7,708 nucleotides of DNA. Source: CAYIYO01 sp964367715. Lineage in GTDB: Bacteria > Chlamydiota > Chlamydiia > Chlamydiales > Criblamydiaceae. The stretch covers positions 1 through 7,708 of the forward strand of contig CAYIYO010000068.1 in NCBI GenBank assembly GCA_964367715.1. The letters run 5' to 3'. The translations under genes were made by a program, and so were the position numbers. Positions 5,446-7,708 of this stretch are shown here, in pieces (the stretch's first letter is position 1; every line of letters starts with the position of its first letter). The notes under the pieces were generated by a model. The model saw only the letters and a program-made list of their open reading frames with translations, searched no databases and had not been told where the DNA came from.

Positions 5446-5829
5446 TTACGGCTTTGGGAGGGTGCGTTTGTTTGCCACTTGAGCGAAGACATGGAGTTCG
5501 CTTAAAAATTCTGGAGAAAATGCGTGTTCGAGGTGAGTGGACTTGATCTTTTCATTTAGGCGAAAAGCAGTTCTCACCATGTGAAAAAGCAATTCTTTGT
5601 TGTCGGCATCCTGAAGGTAAAGCTGCTGCAATTTTTGATAGTCTTCCACCTGCTTTTTTAAGGCGGTTGCGTTTTCGAGAGTTTGCTTTGTTGCTGAAAT
5701 TAAGGTGTTCAAGCTCTCGAGCTCTTTTCCGATATTTGTGGAGGCGCTAGAGATTTGCGGCATTTCAGTAGAAAAGGCAACACCGCAAGACAAAAGTGTG
5801 ATTGTAATAAATAAAATTTTATTTTTCAT
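5446..5829 (-). CDS. Small exported alpha-helical protein, unrecognised
   Basis: I do not recognise the family. With the ATG at 5829 the protein has 127 residues and opens with a typical export signal: MKNK, a hydrophobic run ILFITITLL, then SCGVAFSTE. Cleavage could follow AFS (residue ~19). Alternatively Cys14 could be a lipidated Cys, since TLLSC resembles a lipobox, though Leu at -2 is not ideal. The mature part is almost wholly helical and likely coiled coil (about 30-70, with KELESLNTLISATKQTLENA and KKQVEDYQKLQQLYL). It has no Cys or catalytic motif. A longer frame begins at a TTG (5868), but its extra residues precede the signal and overlap the promoter, so I reject it. The gene lies 5 bases before psd and is probably cotranscribed. 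A periplasmic or outer-membrane structural role is possible but unproven. Confidence 0.75.
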   Translation of the reverse strand: MKNKILFITITLLSCGVAFSTEMPQISSASTNIGKELESLNTLISATKQTLENATALKKQVEDYQKLQQLYLQDADNKELLFHMVRTAFRLNEKIKSTHLEHAFSPEFLSELHVFAQVANKRTLPKP

Positions 5830-5851
5830 AATGAAATACCATAAATCGTTG

Positions 5852-5869
5852 AACAGTAACAGTAACAAT
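5852..5869. repeat. Three tandem hexamers in the divergent promoter region
   Basis: AACAGT, AACAGT and AACAAT follow one another directly, read on the + strand. The third copy differs at one base. The array covers the candidate -10 element of the minus-strand operon, so copy number could change promoter spacing or serve as a regulator site. Confidence 0.6.
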
Positions 5870-5887
5870 CGATAATTTAAAAGTCAA
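5859..5887 (-). promoter_or_regulatory. Promoter of the exported-protein/psd operon
   Basis: On the minus strand TTGACT (5887-5882, five of six matches) stands 17 bases before TACTGT (5864-5859, three of six matches), which is preceded by an extended -10 TG (5867-5866). The expected start near 5852 leaves a leader of about 22 bases with no Shine-Dalgarno before the ATG at 5829. Confidence 0.4.
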
Positions 5888-5901
5888 AAAAATTAAGAGT
5901 A

Positions 5902-5910
5902 TGGTATCAT
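5902..5910 (+). promoter_or_regulatory. Extended -10 promoter of mnmE
   Basis: TGGTATCAT joins an extended -10 TG to TATCAT (five of six matches). The expected start, about 7 bases on near 5917, is only some 3 bases before the mnmE ATG, so the message may be nearly leaderless. No Shine-Dalgarno exists before the ATG. The place for a -35 (5882-5887) is the same hexamer that serves the divergent operon. Confidence 0.45.
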
Positions 5911-5919
5911 CCTTGTCAT

Positions 5920-7296
5920 ATGGAATTTACACAACAACTTTACAGTCCCGGCGAAACAATTGCCGCTATTGCAACGCCGCCTGGAGAGGGCGGGGTTTCG
6001 ATCATTCGCATCAGCGGAAACAATGCGCTTGCTGTCGCTGCGGCCATCTTTTCTGGTCCTGTGCACACTTTCAAAACACACACCGTTCATTATGGAAAAA
6101 TCCTTAACGAAGCAAAAGAGCCTATTGACGACGGACTCCTCATCCCTTTTATCGGCCACCGCTCGTTTACCGGTGAAGATACCGTAGAAATTCATTGCCA
6201 TGGAGGATCCCTCCTTACGCGCCGTGTTCTTGACGTGATTCTTCGATCCGGAGCCCGTGCAGCGCTTCCAGGGGAATTTTCTTTTCGCGCATTTATGAAT
6301 GGAAAAATCGACTTAGCACAGGCAGAAGCAATCCAAGAGGTGATTGGGGCAAAGAATGAGCGTGCGCTTGATGCGGCAGGTGCGCAGCTGCAGGGACGCC
6401 TTTCCGCGCGTATTTCTACTTTCCAGCGCCAGCTGACAGAGGTTGCTGCTGTGTTAGAGGCGTGGGTCGATTTTCCTGACGAGGGACTTGAATTTGCGAC
6501 GATGGATGAGATCTGTGCCCAGATTGAACAAGCGAAAGAGTCAATGGTGTTATTGGCAGATACTTTTCATGAAGGACGTATCATTCATGATGGGATTGCG
6601 CTTTGTTTGGCCGGAGCGCCCAATGTGGGTAAGTCCTCGTTGATGAATGCGTTGTTGGATAAAGAACGAGCGATTGTTTCTCCTGTTGCAGGGACAACAC
6701 GCGATGTGTTGGAAGACCATTTGCGTTTGAATGGACTCAATTTTCGTTTGATTGATACTGCAGGGATTCGCGAGTCCGAAGAGATTGTGGAGAAAGAAGG
6801 GATTCGTCGTACGCGCGAGTCGATGAAAAGTGCGGATCTTATTCTTCTTGTGTTGGATGCCTATCGCGGTCTAGATAGCTTTGAAAAAGAATTGTTGGAG
6901 CAGACCGATCCTAAGAAGACAATTGTCATTTGGAATAAGATGGATTTGCAGCATCCCCCGTTGCCTGCGATTTCACTGCCGCATGTGGTTACATTGTCTG
7001 CGAAAGAAAAGCAGGGACTCGATACCCTTCATAAAATGATTGATCGAGTGATATGGGATCGTGGTCCTCCTTCGTTTGAGGAGGCGTTAGTCACAAATAT
7101 TCGCCATAAAGAATCGTTAGATCAAGCCATCATCTTTTGTGACAATCTGTTGCAAGGATTGCGCACAGGCGTGTCGCCCGAATTTGTTGCGATGGATATG
7201 CGTAGCTGTTTAGGTGCACTGGGTAAAGTCATTGGAACAAACGTTGGCGAAGATATCTTAACAGCGATTTTTTCAAAATTTTGTATTGGAAAATAA
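5920..7296 (+). CDS. mnmE: tRNA modification GTPase MnmE (TrmE/ThdF)
   Basis: MnmE, with MnmG, installs the (carboxymethyl)aminomethyl group on the wobble uridine of certain tRNAs in the cytoplasm, driven by GTP hydrolysis and a folate-derived one-carbon unit. The 458 residues are full length. The N-terminal folate-binding domain (1-~118) opens with DTIAAIATPPGEGG-like sequence (residues 11-25, here GETIAAIATPPGEGG) and has GEDTVEIHCHGG (85-96). A helical domain follows. The inserted GTPase has G1 GAPNVGKSS (232-240), G2 TTRD (259-262), G3 DTAG (279-282), G4 NKMD (339-342) and a SAK signature (360-362). The C-terminus is the diagnostic FCIGK with catalytic Cys455. No key residue is missing. 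The ATG at 5920 gives the normal family N-terminus; there is no Shine-Dalgarno, and the promoter lies almost on top of the start. The stop overlaps the nth start by one base (TAATG). Confidence 0.99.
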   Translation: MEFTQQLYSPGETIAAIATPPGEGGVSIIRISGNNALAVAAAIFSGPVHTFKTHTVHYGKILNEAKEPIDDGLLIPFIGHRSFTGEDTVEIHCHGGSLLTRRVLDVILRSGARAALPGEFSFRAFMNGKIDLAQAEAIQEVIGAKNERALDAAGAQLQGRLSARISTFQRQLTEVAAVLEAWVDFPDEGLEFATMDEICAQIEQAKESMVLLADTFHEGRIIHDGIALCLAGAPNVGKSSLMNALLDKERAIVSPVAGTTRDVLEDHLRLNGLNFRLIDTAGIRESEEIVEKEGIRRTRESMKSADLILLVLDAYRGLDSFEKELLEQTDPKKTIVIWNKMDLQHPPLPAISLPHVVTLSAKEKQGLDTLHKMIDRVIWDRGPPSFEEALVTNIRHKESLDQAIIFCDNLLQGLRTGVSPEFVAMDMRSCLGALGKVIGTNVGEDILTAIFSKFCIGK

Positions 7297-7708
7297 TGAA
7301 AAAGAAAGAGAAAGCGGAAAGGATCCGTCAAATTTTGGCAGAGTTATTTCCTAATCCGGGAATTCCTTTGGAGCATCGCGATCCTTTTACGCTTTTGGTT
7401 GCTGTGCTGCTTTCCGCGCAATGTACTGATGCGCGCGTCAATCTGGTGACTCCGTTGCTTTTTAGTAAGGCTGATACGCCTCAAAAGATGGCGGTGCTTC
7501 CTGTAGAAGAGATTCAAGATATCATTCGCACGTGTGGGCTCGCGCCGACGAAAGCGAAAGCGATTCAACGCTTGTCCGAAATTATTGTCGAAGAGCACGG
7601 CGGCAAGGTGCCTTGCTCTTTTGAAGCGTTAGAGGCATTGCCAGGGGTCGGACACAAAACAGCGTCTGTTGTAATGTCACAAGCGTTTGGCCTTCCTGCA
7701 TTCCCTGT
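7296..7708 (+). CDS. nth: Endonuclease III, 3'-truncated by the window edge
   Basis: Nth is a DNA glycosylase/AP lyase that removes oxidised pyrimidines in base-excision repair. The first 137 residues are visible. They include FTLLVAVLLSAQCTDARVN (31-49), CGLAPTKAKAI (80-90), and the helix-hairpin-helix LEALPGVGHKTAS (112-124) with the catalytic Lys121, which aligns with Lys120 of the Escherichia coli enzyme. The sequence ends at PAFP, just before the place of the catalytic Asp (the usual VDTH motif). The four iron-sulfur cluster Cys would lie beyond the window. The ATG overlaps the mnmE stop (TAATG), a sign of an operon with coupled translation; no separate Shine-Dalgarno is evident. Confidence 0.97.
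   Translation, partial: MKKKEKAERIRQILAELFPNPGIPLEHRDPFTLLVAVLLSAQCTDARVNLVTPLLFSKADTPQKMAVLPVEEIQDIIRTCGLAPTKAKAIQRLSEIIVEEHGGKVPCSFEALEALPGVGHKTASVVMSQAFGLPAFP

Noticed and set aside
5830..5868. TTG start at 5868 adding 13 residues to the exported protein
   Set aside because: The added residues precede a complete signal peptide beginning MKNK, and the codons overlap the candidate promoter and hexamer repeats.
7344..7598. Minus-strand open frame opposite nth
   Set aside because: It lies wholly opposite a clear Nth coding sequence and yields an Arg-rich product with no family features.

Overview
The window most likely comes from a member of the Chlamydiales, probably an environmental (Parachlamydia- or Waddlia-like) lineage. 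The main reason is the cluster psd, mnmE and nth on the right half, which I recall as neighbours in Chlamydia genomes. The proteins also look chlamydial in style: a ~300-residue phosphatidylserine decarboxylase of the bacterial two-chain type and moderate G+C. This placement is inference from gene order and protein character, not from a database search.

Layout. Positions 1-746 hold the 3' part of an unrecognised, A+T-rich gene on the + strand that enters from the left edge. After a 132-base convergent gap come three minus-strand genes: an NhaC-type Na+/H+ antiporter (879-2537), a tandem rhodanese protein (2608-3240) and a small two-helix membrane protein (3324-3569). A 240-base divergent control region (3570-3809) separates them from a + strand Bax inhibitor-1/YccA-like membrane protein (3810-4550). 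That gene meets psd (4547-5440, minus) tail to tail, and the two stop codons share one TTAA. A small exported coiled-coil protein (5446-5829, minus) lies 5 bases upstream of psd and is probably its operon partner. A 90-base divergent promoter region follows, then mnmE (5920-7296, +) and nth (7296 onward, +), which share one base and run off the right edge.

Function. These are mostly ordinary chromosomal functions: membrane lipid synthesis (Psd), tRNA wobble modification (MnmE), base-excision repair (Nth), Na+/pH homeostasis (antiporter), sulfur/persulfide chemistry (rhodanese) and a membrane channel-like protein (BI-1). I see no mobile element, CRISPR array, tRNA, rRNA or defence cassette, and no clear new multi-gene system. 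Points worth a second look are an altered self-cleavage site in Psd (Ala instead of Gly before the Ser), a CstB-like rhodanese pair without its metallo-beta-lactamase domain, a 15-bp direct repeat bracketing about 1 kb, several strong inverted repeats in or beside untranslated regions, and an apparently near-leaderless mnmE transcript sharing a promoter region with the divergent operon.

Only the small membrane gene and the BI-1 gene have strong Shine-Dalgarno sequences. The other starts rest on protein family alignment from memory, coupling to an upstream stop, or possible leaderless initiation.
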